Assembly: GCA_947166275.1 (NCBI GenBank)
Contig: CAMVDP010000002.1
Span: forward strand, 1 to 64,000
DNA: 64,000 nt
Source of the DNA: an uncultured Clostridia bacterium
GTDB lineage: Bacteria > Bacillota > Clostridia > Oscillospirales > Ruminococcaceae
Reading direction: 5' to 3'
The notes beneath the pieces were generated by a model. The model ran no database searches. It saw only the letters and a list, made by a program, of their open reading frames with translations, and was not told the DNA's origin. Position numbers and translations under genes: made by a program. Below are positions 36,808-46,356 of this stretch, piece after piece. How positions within the stretch are numbered: the first letter of the stretch is position 1; the number at the start of each line of letters is the position of its first letter.

Positions 36808-37038
36808 TTACTTTACGATGAACGGCTCGATAGCTTTTTCAAGCTCGGCGGTATCATCGGTGTGGGCAACAAGCCTGAGCTCCTTGGAGAGATCAACGCT
36901 GAAAATGCCCATAATCGACTTCGCGTCAACGGCGTATCTGCCGGATATGAGGTCGATGTCAAAATCAAATTTCATCATGGTCGATACGAATTTCTTTACG
37001 TCTTCGATCGTAACGATGCTGACTGCAAATTCCTTCAT
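36808..37038 (-). CDS. HPr-like protein without the phosphorylatable histidine (copy 2)
   Basis: A 76-residue protein with HPr-fold sequence. The region around HPr Ser46 is conserved (DAKSIMGIFSVDLSKEL), but the N-terminal His15 loop (G-x-HARPA) is replaced by a TIEDVKKFVS segment with no His. It therefore cannot take phosphate from Enzyme I in the normal way. Retention of the Ser46 region would allow HPr-kinase-type regulation as in Crh, or the protein may have another role. It is 46 bases downstream of a close paralogue. Confidence 0.85.
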   Translation of the reverse strand: MKEFAVSIVTIEDVKKFVSTMMKFDFDIDLISGRYAVDAKSIMGIFSVDLSKELRLVAHTDDTAELEKAIEPFIVK

Positions 37039-37084
37039 GTCATTCTTTCCTTTCTCTTAATGTCTACACACATAAAGCGGGCGT

Positions 37085-37312
37085 TTATTTAACTATATGC
37101 TCCGCTATCTTATCAAGGAAATCCGCACTGTCACTATGGATCGTAAGTTCAAGCTCGCGGCTCAAGTCAAGGCTGAAAATGCCCATTATGGACTTTGCGT
37201 CAACGGTGTATTTGCCAAGCGAGAGGTCGATATCGAAATCACATTCATTTGCTTTCTTTACAAAATCCTTTACATCGTCAATGCTTACGAACTTGATTAC
37301 TGCCTTTGTCAT
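37085..37312 (-). CDS. HPr-like protein without the phosphorylatable histidine (copy 1)
   Basis: A 75-residue HPr-fold protein close to the one at 36808-37038. The Ser46-type region is DAKSIMGIFSLDLSREL, and the His15 loop is again missing (SIDDVKDFVKKA). Both are followed by a similar strand (LELTIHSD) and a C-terminal helix. It is promoter-proximal in the two-gene unit. The tandem pair, both without His, suggests a conserved function other than PTS phosphotransfer; no PTS Enzyme I or EII is seen in this window. Confidence 0.85.
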   Translation of the reverse strand: MTKAVIKFVSIDDVKDFVKKANECDFDIDLSLGKYTVDAKSIMGIFSLDLSRELELTIHSDSADFLDKIAEHIVK

Positions 37313-37368
37313 GTCGGTACGTTCCCTTTCTCTATATAAACGGTGCTTCTGTTCCGCACCTTATGTAT

Positions 37369-37396
37369 ATAATAGCAGAAAAAAAACTAAAGTCAA
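37369..37396 (-). promoter_or_regulatory. Promoter of the HPr-like gene pair
   Basis: TTGACT and TATTAT on the minus strand with a 16-base spacer and extended TGC. The -35 forms half of an inverted repeat AGTCAA-GTCT-TTGACT at 37391-37406 that could be an operator. Confidence 0.6.
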
Positions 37397-37488
37397 GTCT
37401 TTGACTGAATTTTCGGAGATTTGAGTTATATTAGTTCATTTGCATTCTTAATTTTGTGCAACATTCACTACAACAGGAGTGTCGATTT

Positions 37489-38760
37489 ATGAAATATGCT
37501 ATAACAACATTCGGATGCAAGGTCAATCAATACGAAAGCAACATCATCGACAATGCTATGAATGACGCGGGCTTTGAGCGCTGTGAGCCTGACGGCGAGC
37601 CTGATATCTTCATAATAAACTCCTGCACGGTCACGGAAAACGGTGACAGCAAAGCAAGATACGCCATACGAAAAGCGGCGTCACACGGTGCGATCACTGT
37701 GCTCACGGGCTGCTATCCGCAGGCATTCCCCGATGAAGCCGCAAATTGCGGCGCTGATATCGTCACCGGATCCGCTCACAGGACCGAGATACCAAAGCTG
37801 ATACAAAGCTTTCTCGCCAAAGAGACCGTGACACCCGATATGTCGCTGCCAAGAGAGTACGAGGACACCGAGATCCGCACCACTGCCGACAAGACGCGCG
37901 CATTCATAAAGATCGAGGACGGGTGCAACCGCTACTGCTCGTACTGTGCGATACCCTACGCCCGCGGGAACGTTCGTTCGCGCAGCATAGGCTCGCTTGC
38001 TCGTGAGGCGCAGCTGTGCGCTGATGCCGGGCATCGTGAGATAGTGCTGGTCGGCATAAACCTGTCGCTGTACGGAAGTGATATCGGCTGCAGTCTCGCT
38101 GACGCTGTAAAGGCAGCATCACAGCCCGAAAGCATCGTAAGGGTAAGGCTGTCGTCACTGGAGCCGGAGCTGCTCGATGAAAACACTGTCGCGGCTCTCG
38201 CGGAGTGCGGTAAGCTCTGCCCACACTTCCACCTCTCATTGCAAAGCGGCTGTGATGCAACGCTCAGGCGCATGAACCGGCACTATGACACCAAAGGGTA
38301 CATGGAGATCGTCGAGAGACTGCGCAGGCACTTCCCCGACTGTTCGATAACCACCGATGTCATCGTGGGCTTCCAGGGGGAAACGGACGAGGAGTTCGCA
38401 CGATCGCTCGCCTTCGTTGAAAAAGCCGGTTTTGCACGTGTGCACGTATTTATATATTCAGTGCGCCCCGGTACAGCGGCTGCAAGGCTCGAAGGAGCCG
38501 TGCCGGATACCGTCAAAGAGGAACGCCGGATGCAAATGTCGCAGGCTGCGGAACGTGCTTACACGGACTTTCTGAACTCGCATGCCGGCAGAACTGCCGA
38601 GATCATTGTGCAAAAGCGCACTTCCCCGCTGTATGCCGAAGGGCTGACCGCAGATTATGTACCTGTCAGGGTATATGGTTCCGATGCTCAAAGACACAGC
38701 ATACTGAAAGTGCGGATCGACAAACCGGGCGGCAAATTCTGCATAGGAAGCGAGATCTGA
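37489..38760 (+). CDS. mtaB: tRNA t6A37 methylthiotransferase
   Basis: A 423-residue radical SAM enzyme that adds a methylthio group to t6A37 of tRNA. The N-terminal UPF0004 domain begins TFGCKVNQYES with further Cys in INSCTVTENGD and LTGCYPQ for one cluster; the radical SAM CxxxCxxC is CNRYCSYCAIPYARG near residue 145; a C-terminal TRAM-like stretch follows. CKVNQYES favours MtaB over MiaB or RimO. ATG at 37489 follows AGGAG; the GTG at 37456 lacks support. Confidence 0.93.
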   Translation: MKYAITTFGCKVNQYESNIIDNAMNDAGFERCEPDGEPDIFIINSCTVTENGDSKARYAIRKAASHGAITVLTGCYPQAFPDEAANCGADIVTGSAHRTEIPKLIQSFLAKETVTPDMSLPREYEDTEIRTTADKTRAFIKIEDGCNRYCSYCAIPYARGNVRSRSIGSLAREAQLCADAGHREIVLVGINLSLYGSDIGCSLADAVKAASQPESIVRVRLSSLEPELLDENTVAALAECGKLCPHFHLSLQSGCDATLRRMNRHYDTKGYMEIVERLRRHFPDCSITTDVIVGFQGETDEEFARSLAFVEKAGFARVHVFIYSVRPGTAAARLEGAVPDTVKEERRMQMSQAAERAYTDFLNSHAGRTAEIIVQKRTSPLYAEGLTADYVPVRVYGSDAQRHSILKVRIDKPGGKFCIGSEI

Positions 38761-38846
38761 CTGTTATGCCGAATTATAACAATCAGCAGACTCGATAATT
38801 TTCAAAAAGTTTTTTGTGCATAATAACCAAACACACTTTTTTTCCG

Positions 38847-38875
38847 TTGACGGCATAACTAAAAAGTGGTATACT
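38847..38875 (+). promoter_or_regulatory. Promoter of the cohesin-like surface protein gene
   Basis: TTGACG and TATACT with a 17-base spacer and TGG before the -10. The rest of 38761-38945 shows no gene. Confidence 0.7.
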
Positions 38876-38945
38876 GTACTATAGTATATTGTGAGAAAAA
38901 CTGTGCTTTTTAGATGAATTTTAGCTTGAAGAGGATGCCAGAATT

Positions 38946-40397
38946 ATGAAAAAAACGTTGAGATGTATGATCCTGCTTTTATGCTGTGTTATGGTGTCAT
39001 GCTTTTTGCCGGTCGTTTCGTCGGCAGCTTCCGTAAACGGTATAAGCGTATCAAAAAGCGAGCTTACTCCGGATGATGTTTTCGACCTCATCATAAGCGT
39101 GCCGCCTGCCGCTAACGCAGATACAGCGTTCATACGGGTCGAGTTCGATGCCTCCGCATTTGATGCTGTATCATGGGCGCCCAACGTACATAACTGTATA
39201 TACAACTGCGGCGCAGGATTTCTCGTACTTACATCCGCCAACGCCGCAAGAGATATCGACCTTTCCCATGGCCTTGAGATAAGCGCGACCATGCACGTGC
39301 ACAGAAACGCTTCCTCCGGAAATTATAACTTCAGGCTTACCGAGCACAGCCTGTCATACGTTGCCGATAACGGCTACGAGTACATAGAGCTCTGGCAGCC
39401 TGCCGCGGAATACGCTTCCGTGAACATAACATCTTCCGTGACGCCTTCTGTCGGAAATACCGTGACAGAAAATACTTCAACACAGTCGCAGAACAATACT
39501 TCCACACAGTCACAGAACAATACCTCAACTTCCGATCTTAACCCCGCGGATTATTCTTCCAATGACGATGTCACCACGCCCTCGATCACCGGGAGCGGCA
39601 ATACCACCACGGAAAGCACGAACAATTCCGGTGATCATACTTCCGTGAATAACCAGACCAACGTCGAAGACGAAGAGGTTGAAGTTATTGAGAATGATAA
39701 CGACGACGCTCCCGCTTCCGCTGCCTCGACCGGCACCGTTACTACTCCCACAGCCGGTAAAACTGACACTGCGACCGTATCCATGACATCCTCGCTCAAG
39801 AGCATCACAGGTACGATAAAGATATCTACTGACCCGAAGTTCTTTAACAGTGACGCAGAGATCCGCTTCACCTGCACACCCACTACCGAGAGTGAAGCAA
39901 AAGCCGCTATCAACAGCACCGGTCAAAAATTTTCAGCTTATTATCCCTTTGATATCAGTATTTATGACGCTTCAAGCAATGGAAAGCTCGTACTTCCGAC
40001 CAATGGGTACATCGACTTTTCGTTCCCGATCCCTTCCGTTATCAAGAGTAAAAACATCTGCGTTTTCCACGTAAACCAAGGCGTTCCCGAGCTTTTGAGC
40101 TCAACCGTTTCATCCGTTGACGGGTCCGATACCGTAAACTTCAGAGCAAAATCGTTCTCCACATATATCATTGCAGAGCTCGATACCGGTTATACCGAAC
40201 CCGCGGCAGGCACCCTGAACAATAACAACAGTACCAACAACACTCCTGCCGTTTCATCAGGCAATACCGTTGGTACACCCGCTAATCCCCGTACGGGCGT
40301 TACTGCTGCAGTGACAGTACCTACACTGTTGGTAGGCTGTGTCGTGCTTTCCAGAAAGGTATTCAAGAGAAAACGCACAAAGAAGTACGTAGAATGA
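38946..40397 (+). CDS. Cell-wall-anchored protein with one cohesin-like module
   Basis: A 483-residue secreted protein. It has a signal peptide (to about residue 27), one cohesin-like beta-sandwich module (about 30-165; ISVSKSELTPDDVFDLIISVP to LEISATMHVHRNASSGNYNF), a Ser/Thr/Asn/Gln-rich linker containing a short tandem repeat (STQSQNNT), and a C-terminal module (about 290-425) also present in the 1,214-residue protein at 41227-44871. It ends with NPRTG, a hydrophobic stretch (VTVPTLLVGCVVLS) and RKRTKK, a sortase-type wall anchor with NPxTG instead of LPxTG. It may display the module to bind dockerins or polysaccharide; binding partner unknown. Confidence 0.85.
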   Translation: MKKTLRCMILLLCCVMVSCFLPVVSSAASVNGISVSKSELTPDDVFDLIISVPPAANADTAFIRVEFDASAFDAVSWAPNVHNCIYNCGAGFLVLTSANAARDIDLSHGLEISATMHVHRNASSGNYNFRLTEHSLSYVADNGYEYIELWQPAAEYASVNITSSVTPSVGNTVTENTSTQSQNNTSTQSQNNTSTSDLNPADYSSNDDVTTPSITGSGNTTTESTNNSGDHTSVNNQTNVEDEEVEVIENDNDDAPASAASTGTVTTPTAGKTDTATVSMTSSLKSITGTIKISTDPKFFNSDAEIRFTCTPTTESEAKAAINSTGQKFSAYYPFDISIYDASSNGKLVLPTNGYIDFSFPIPSVIKSKNICVFHVNQGVPELLSSTVSSVDGSDTVNFRAKSFSTYIIAELDTGYTEPAAGTLNNNNSTNNTPAVSSGNTVGTPANPRTGVTAAVTVPTLLVGCVVLSRKVFKRKRTKKYVE

Positions 40398-40403
40398 CAG
40401 ATC

Positions 40404-40437
40404 AAAAAGCCCTGCCGATCCGGCAGGGCTTTTTTTA
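40404..40437. terminator. Bidirectional intrinsic terminator
   Basis: AAAAAGCCCTGCCG pairs with CGGCAGGGCTTTTTTT around a 3-4 base loop, between two convergent surface-protein genes. Confidence 0.9.
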
Positions 40438-41151
40438 TTTGCTTTTCTTATTTCCCATAAGTACGATCGCTATTATGACTGCCACAACAACTACCGAAGC
40501 TGCCGCTATAATTATTATCAGCATGGTGGTCTTCTGTGAGCCTTGATCGGATCTGCTGCTGTCAGTCTGTAATGGCTGCGCCGTGGTCGTTACTGCGGCT
40601 TCCGTTACAGGCGGATCTATAAGCTCCTCCTGCTCGTCTGCGGACTGTGTTTCCGCAGCACCGTTCACTACCGTCATCGTGACGTCATTCACTTCACTCT
40701 CCCACAGCTCGACAAATTCGAAGGTGCTCTCATTAAAGTAGCATATACTTCCTTCGATCAGAGTGAATGTATACTCGCCGTTTGCCGCAGAGTCCCTGAC
40801 CTTCATTCGTGCTGTGAGTGTAAGACCTTTCGAAAGGTCTATATCACGGTCTGCGTTCGCCGCGCTTATTGCTATCAGACCGTTTTCAGCGTTTGAATAA
40901 CTCCCGGGAAGCTGCGGGTCCCATTCTATCGGCTCGAAAGCAGAATCATCATACACTACCTTTATCGACGCGGTATCAGCATCCTCCGTCGGCGGTACCG
41001 TTAAAGTGAGCGTGAACTCCTCGCCCGGCTCTGCGGACTTTGATGACAATGACAGACCGTTGACACTTTCGGAGAATGCCGCACCGGTCATAGAAACCGC
41101 TGCAGCCAACGTGAGCAGTGCCGCGGCAAGACGCTTTGCTAAAGATCTCAT
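40435..41151 (-). CDS. Membrane-anchored protein with one cohesin-like module
   Basis: A 238-residue protein with a signal peptide (to about residue 27), one cohesin-like module (LSLSSKSAEPGEEFTLTLTVPP to LTLTARMKVRDSAANGEYTFTL), a Gln/Thr/Ser linker and a C-terminal transmembrane helix followed by a short positive tail (GNKKSK). No NPxTG motif is present, so it is held by the membrane rather than the wall. ATG at 41151 has CGGAG five bases upstream; the longer frame to 41217 is rejected. It lies 75 bases after the six-module gene and may be in the same operon, with an imperfect stem (GTACCGA/TCGGTAC) between. Confidence 0.8.
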   Translation of the reverse strand: MRSLAKRLAAALLTLAAAVSMTGAAFSESVNGLSLSSKSAEPGEEFTLTLTVPPTEDADTASIKVVYDDSAFEPIEWDPQLPGSYSNAENGLIAISAANADRDIDLSKGLTLTARMKVRDSAANGEYTFTLIEGSICYFNESTFEFVELWESEVNDVTMTVVNGAAETQSADEQEELIDPPVTEAAVTTTAQPLQTDSSRSDQGSQKTTMLIIIIAAASVVVVAVIIAIVLMGNKKSK

Positions 41152-41226
41152 AAAAACTCCGTTATTCATAAATCGTACCGACGATACATGCTGACATATA
41201 TCATCGGTACTGATCATTTTATTATT

Positions 41227-44200
41227 TTATCTTCTGTTGCTTCTCTTGCGTTTGCCCTTCTTCGAGAGCACTACGCATCCGAGGGTAGCTGCGGGGATGA
41301 CCACTATCAGGATAGCAGAACCGGTATTCGGGTTCGCGGGTCTTCCCGTACCGCTGCCCGAGCCGCTGCCGGAATTTTCTCCGTTGCTTCCGCCGTTGCC
41401 TGAACCGGTGTAACTGCTGTAGTTGTTACTGTTGTTACCGCCGGTAGTGGGGGTGTTATAGCTGCTCTGATCGCTGCTGCCGCCCGGTGATGCCGCGCTT
41501 GCCGTATCAACGAACATATACGGCGAGAACGATGTCGCACGGAAGTGGATCTTCTTTATACCGTTGTCAGTAATAATGGAACTCGGGATATATTCGGGAT
41601 AGCCGTTATCGGTATGATACACAACGATGCCGTCGGACAGCGACGAGAAATTGTTGGGTATCGGGATATCGATGTCGATATAGCCGTCATCTTCAAGCGT
41701 GTGTATATACTTTCCTGTGGTCAGATCATACACGCTGATATCAAAAGCATATCTCTTGCGGTCCGACATAAAGAGATTTCTCAACGCAATATCCGCGCTC
41801 TTTTCGGCAAGGTCGGTATTTCTGATATATACTATCGTATCGCCGTTGAAGAAACGATACTTCGTATTGATAACAAACGCGTGGCGGATAACATTGTTCA
41901 GCTTCGCGTCAAGGCGGATATTAGGCTTCTCCTTGTTTCCGCCTGTGTTTATAACTACGTAGTCTTCTCCGTCATCTCCGTCATCGCTGTCGATAGGATC
42001 ATCATCGTAGATGTACTGCGTGTTTGAACCTGATGAACTGCCGGTCCCTGGACCGACGGTATTTCCGTTGCCGTTGTTGCTGTTACTATTATTATTGCTC
42101 GGCGGTGTCGGTAACGGTTTCCACCAGGGATCATAGTACGGAGTATTGTTGTACCAGTTATTGCCGTTATTATTGTTGTTATTCGGATTGTAATTGGAGG
42201 AGTTAACGTATACGTCCAACGCATATGAGCTCGGTATCCATATCGCACGCTGGATGCCGAGTGCCGTGATATTGCTGTCGGTAAGATCGATATAAGTGTA
42301 TCCTCGCTGTGCGGTACTCTTTACTCGCATGTTCGCACTTACCGATATACCTCTTGAAAGGTCGACATATCGGTTCTGACCGGCTCCGGTAAGAGTTATG
42401 TATCCGTTATAGGCTGTCGCGTTGCAGTTCTGTACCCTCGGGGTCCATGATACTACCTCAAGCACGTTGGGGTCGAAATCGACTCTTATCGACAGGCTGT
42501 CGGCGAGCTCATTTATCGCAGGAACATTGATATACAGCGTGAATGTACCGCCTGCGGTCACATCACTGCGCGATACGGTTATACCGCCGCCGGTTATCGG
42601 GTACGCGCTCTCTTTTGAGTTGACCTTCAAAGAAGCTGATCTCTGTGCCGAACCGGGATTCCAGAGCTGTTTTAACTCGGATGTTGTTATTGTTCCGTAA
42701 AGTTCAGCTGTATCAAGTCTGAAAGTGCCGTACTGATCGGTGGGAGCAGTCGATTTCACCCTCATACTTGCTGTTATTGTCAGAGGAGTGCCGTTCAGAT
42801 TGAGGTTGGCATTGGTCAATGTGCCGCTGAAAGATTGTGTGGTTTGTTCGGTATGGATAGCGCTGTTGCTCGGTGTCACCGATATTATTTCGAAGAAGTT
42901 GCTGTCGAAAAACACGACTGTCGTCATATTTTTCGCAAAAGCACGCATCGCAGGGATCGTAACCACAGCGTTAAAAGTCTCTCCGGGCAATGCTTCATAC
43001 TTTGAAAGTGAGATGCCTCCGCTTGTTTTCGGGAAATCCGTCACATCGCTTAATATGTTCACCTTTGCCGTGATCAAGGAAGGAGAAGGTGTCCATACCG
43101 TGACATACTCGCCGTTCAGTTTTCTGTACGACATATGACTGCTGTCGCTTGAGAGCGTAAAGGTCTTGTTACTGCCCTTTGTCGCTGTATCCTTGACTCT
43201 GAATGTCGCTCTGTATTCCTTGCCGGAAGTCAGATCGATCGGAGTTGTGAGACCTGTGCCTTTTACCCCGAATATTCCGGGCTCATTGATGATCGTAGCA
43301 CCGATACCCGGTTCCCATTTAGTAAGCTCAAAATCTCTGTCATCGTAGGTAATTTTGAAGTCAACGGCATCTGCTTTGATATCCTCTGCGGGTACCGATA
43401 CTATGATGTCAAAGACGCTGCCGGGGTCAAGCTGGGTATCAGAAGCGCTTATTCCGCCTCCCGCCTTGAAATCATCGTACACCTCGACCTCGATCGACGT
43501 AGATGTCGCCGTAGGTCTCCAGACTGTCTGCGTTCTGCCGGCGATAGTCTTTGTAGCATAACCCTCGTCGATCACGAATGAGTAGCTGCGCAGGTCGGCT
43601 TCCTTCTTTGCCCTGAACACTGCGACATATTCGTGTTTAGCTGAAAGATCCACATCTGTGCGATCGATGGTAAAACAGCCGTCGCCTAACGCTTCTCCCG
43701 GCGCCTTACCGTCGATCGTGACAAGATCAAACGCGCTCTTGGCAAACGTTGTTTTCAGATGAAGCGCGTCGGCTGTGACCGCTTCCGCTGTTATGCTTTC
43801 TGTGGTCAGAATGATATTGACTGTATCTCCGCGCTTGACCCGGGTCGCCGAACTGCTGATGCCGCCGTTGACGTAGGGGTAGCCTGTGGAAATGACTTCT
43901 AACTCAATTTTGTCAGGATCGGGCTTCCATATAGCCGTCGTACCATCATAGATGTTTGGGGTAAGGGAAAACTTTGTCGTTTTAGACGGAGCATTATCCT
44001 TTACTTTAAGCACTGCTTCATAATGAAGCGGTGTGTCAAGATCTTTCCTTTCGTTGGAAAAGCGTGCTCCGAACTTTCCATCAGAGATTATTTTGTCTCC
44101 GACCGTCGGATTCCATGTCTGGAGAGTGTATACTTCAGTGTCATAATCTACTGTGAACTCTGACGGGGAAGCGTCCCACGCGATCGCGGGAATGTCGATA

Positions 44201-44871
44201 TCAACCTTTACGGTGTCGCCGCGGTCAACTTTGGTCTTGTCCACTGTCAAACCACCGCCGGTAACGGGTGAATCGGACGGCAGATTGGAGATAGTAACGG
44301 GTATATTGCTAACTGTAGGCTTATCTGCACCCCACATTTCCTCGTAAGCGTTGGCAGTTACTCCGGTAGAATACCAGACATCATGTGTTGTAAAAGTAAG
44401 TTCGCTGTTTTTTATCCTCGTGTTTTCCTTGACACGCAATGTGACCGTAAGCTTGAAAGGATTGTTTTTTACACTCATTCCTCCGGTTCTGGACGCTATG
44501 TCGAATGTACCGGAAGCGGCAACGATAGTAAAATAGGTATTACCCGAAACGGTGGTGACAGAGGATGAATATGCTGAATATTCAGGACTTCCGTCCATGC
44601 GGACATCCCATTCCGAACTAATCACTTCAAAAACACGCGGGTCAAAGCCAATGCTAAGCTTGATATTATCCGCATCACACTCAAAGTCGGCGGGAGACAG
44701 AATAATCAGCTCGACATAATCGCCGCGCTCCAGAATCGTTTTTCCGTTTCTCGGGACCAAATTAAGACCTACCTGAAGGCCTTCAGCACTTGCAGGTATG
44801 CAAAGTGATGAGAATACAAGCATCGCCGCCAAGATTAAAAATAGAATTTTTAATCCTTTTACCCTTGCCAT
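41227..44871 (-). CDS. Large wall-anchored scaffoldin-like protein with six cohesin-like modules
   Basis: A 1,214-residue secreted protein: signal peptide (to about residue 28), then six cohesin-like modules of about 140-165 residues. Modules two to six open with a GG[IL][ST]-x-S type start and an R/P-G-D/E-T-F strand (for example GGGISASDTQLDPGSVFDIIVSVP), and contain a conserved V-D-L-S and MRVK/FRVK strand. After residue about 900 comes an Asn/Gly/Ser-rich linker and a shared C-terminal module (PYMFVD end), a second Gly/Ser linker, then NPNTG, a hydrophobic stretch and KKGKRKRSNRR. This fits a surface scaffold anchored by sortase. The modules diverge strongly from one another. Whether they bind dockerins is not shown. 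Confidence 0.85.
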   Translation of the reverse strand: MARVKGLKILFLILAAMLVFSSLCIPASAEGLQVGLNLVPRNGKTILERGDYVELIILSPADFECDADNIKLSIGFDPRVFEVISSEWDVRMDGSPEYSAYSSSVTTVSGNTYFTIVAASGTFDIASRTGGMSVKNNPFKLTVTLRVKENTRIKNSELTFTTHDVWYSTGVTANAYEEMWGADKPTVSNIPVTISNLPSDSPVTGGGLTVDKTKVDRGDTVKVDIDIPAIAWDASPSEFTVDYDTEVYTLQTWNPTVGDKIISDGKFGARFSNERKDLDTPLHYEAVLKVKDNAPSKTTKFSLTPNIYDGTTAIWKPDPDKIELEVISTGYPYVNGGISSSATRVKRGDTVNIILTTESITAEAVTADALHLKTTFAKSAFDLVTIDGKAPGEALGDGCFTIDRTDVDLSAKHEYVAVFRAKKEADLRSYSFVIDEGYATKTIAGRTQTVWRPTATSTSIEVEVYDDFKAGGGISASDTQLDPGSVFDIIVSVPAEDIKADAVDFKITYDDRDFELTKWEPGIGATIINEPGIFGVKGTGLTTPIDLTSGKEYRATFRVKDTATKGSNKTFTLSSDSSHMSYRKLNGEYVTVWTPSPSLITAKVNILSDVTDFPKTSGGISLSKYEALPGETFNAVVTIPAMRAFAKNMTTVVFFDSNFFEIISVTPSNSAIHTEQTTQSFSGTLTNANLNLNGTPLTITASMRVKSTAPTDQYGTFRLDTAELYGTITTSELKQLWNPGSAQRSASLKVNSKESAYPITGGGITVSRSDVTAGGTFTLYINVPAINELADSLSIRVDFDPNVLEVVSWTPRVQNCNATAYNGYITLTGAGQNRYVDLSRGISVSANMRVKSTAQRGYTYIDLTDSNITALGIQRAIWIPSSYALDVYVNSSNYNPNNNNNNGNNWYNNTPYYDPWWKPLPTPPSNNNSNSNNGNGNTVGPGTGSSSGSNTQYIYDDDPIDSDDGDDGEDYVVINTGGNKEKPNIRLDAKLNNVIRHAFVINTKYRFFNGDTIVYIRNTDLAEKSADIALRNLFMSDRKRYAFDISVYDLTTGKYIHTLEDDGYIDIDIPIPNNFSSLSDGIVVYHTDNGYPEYIPSSIITDNGIKKIHFRATSFSPYMFVDTASAASPGGSSDQSSYNTPTTGGNNSNNYSSYTGSGNGGSNGENSGSGSGSGTGRPANPNTGSAILIVVIPAATLGCVVLSKKGKRKRSNRR

Positions 44872-44921
44872 AGTAAAAATCCTTTCTTATGCTTCTCTAT
44901 TTGCTTATGCTTCTCTGTCTA

Positions 44922-46313
44922 TTACGCAAAAGGAGCTCTGTTATCAAATACGGAAGCTAAAGAGGCCGCTTTTCTGAGTATCTGTGTGGCATCTCTTGCA
45001 TTCAGATTATCCGTGTCAAATACATTAGCTATTGTGTACTGATTGTTACCCACACCGTCAGTGTAAGAAATGACTGATGTTCTTCCGACAATGAACTTGA
45101 GAATGAGTGTAGCGTCTGTAGCACCGATCACTTTGTTTCCGTCCACATCACCGAACATCCAAAATGTGAGTGTACTTCCGGTCTCGTTCATAACAGGATT
45201 TCCACCCGCATTGCCTTTTGTGGTTATCTTTGCTTTATCACTCAAAGTCACAACACTGTTGTTAGTCGTTGTGAATTTGCCCCAGTAGTTGAGCGCAATA
45301 TAGTAATCAGTACCTGCATCAAGACCTCTTATCTCGAACTTTCCGTCCGAAGATGTCCCGTCACGTGTTACCGGGATATTGTCCTCGACCATAACATATC
45401 TCGACGTATCAGGACCTTCGCCCCATGTGGTGCTTGTGTCTCCGCCCAGCTTCTTGTACAGTGTCAGATGAATAGGATGAGCCGCAAGCTCTGCCGAATA
45501 CGCGTTGAAGTCGATACCTGTCAGCTTTCCTGTATAGATGTTTGTGATGCTGCCCGTGATAAGTCTGTTTGCGGGCTCCCATACAGGTTCATAATCAGCG
45601 GGATCACTCGCGCCGTCGGGAGCATACTCAAACGCGGTATAGCCTCTTCCGTCATCGGTGAACACATCGTGGAATGTATTTGTCGCGGGATCCATATCCG
45701 CTTCCCAAATTATGAAAAACTTGAAGTCTGTGGGTCTGGAAACTGTGCTGTTGACCTTAAGTGTCGCTTTCAGGTTAACAAAATCAACAGCAGGATCGTT
45801 GAATGCTGTTATGACATTCTCATGAGGAGTTGACGTAGGCTCGCCGCTACACGCAAGGCTAAGCACGCCGACAGAGGGTGTATAATCGGTCTTATAGTGC
45901 ACATCACCGTCTGTACCCGAAACGATGGATCTCGGTGCAGGCCATGCGTTCGCCGCAGCGACTTTATCCTGACCGTGTTCGGGATCATCCGTTTTAGCAT
46001 ACCATTTGGTAACGGTGAACAGGTCTATATCATAGTATATTCTCAACACCATATTTGCAAGATTTGTGTTAAGTCTCGGTATTCTTACGTTGAGCTGAAC
46101 ATTGTCTCCCGGCTTCAGCGAATTTACAAAAGGAGTGTCTGTTGTGTCAATATTCGTAGCATCAACTTTTGTAAGTGTTATCCCGCCGTCATTAACTACA
46201 GCTGCTGCACTAACAGGAACATTGAACCCTCTCCCCATTTCTGGAGATACAATAATACATGATAATGCGATTGCTACGGCTGCAAAAATAGATATAATCT
46301 TTCTTTTTTTCAT
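44922..46313 (-). CDS. Secreted protein with cohesin-like module and C-terminal dockerin
   Basis: A 463-residue secreted protein: signal peptide (to about residue 37), a cohesin-like module (LKPGDNVQLNVRIPRL to LKATLKVNS, about 60-215), a carboxypeptidase-regulatory-like domain (about 245-375) and a dockerin (about 380-463). The first dockerin repeat has the calcium loop FGDVDGNKVIGATDATLILKF; the second is shortened to DTDNLNARDATQIL, missing about three loop residues, so its calcium site may be damaged. ATG at 46313 has AAGGA upstream. It is the middle gene of a three-gene unit from 47385 to 41227. Confidence 0.85.
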   Translation of the reverse strand: MKKRKIISIFAAVAIALSCIIVSPEMGRGFNVPVSAAAVVNDGGITLTKVDATNIDTTDTPFVNSLKPGDNVQLNVRIPRLNTNLANMVLRIYYDIDLFTVTKWYAKTDDPEHGQDKVAAANAWPAPRSIVSGTDGDVHYKTDYTPSVGVLSLACSGEPTSTPHENVITAFNDPAVDFVNLKATLKVNSTVSRPTDFKFFIIWEADMDPATNTFHDVFTDDGRGYTAFEYAPDGASDPADYEPVWEPANRLITGSITNIYTGKLTGIDFNAYSAELAAHPIHLTLYKKLGGDTSTTWGEGPDTSRYVMVEDNIPVTRDGTSSDGKFEIRGLDAGTDYYIALNYWGKFTTTNNSVVTLSDKAKITTKGNAGGNPVMNETGSTLTFWMFGDVDGNKVIGATDATLILKFIVGRTSVISYTDGVGNNQYTIANVFDTDNLNARDATQILRKAASLASVFDNRAPFA

Positions 46314-46356
46314 GATCTCAAATCCTTTCATTTTTGATTACATTCATCCCTAAATG

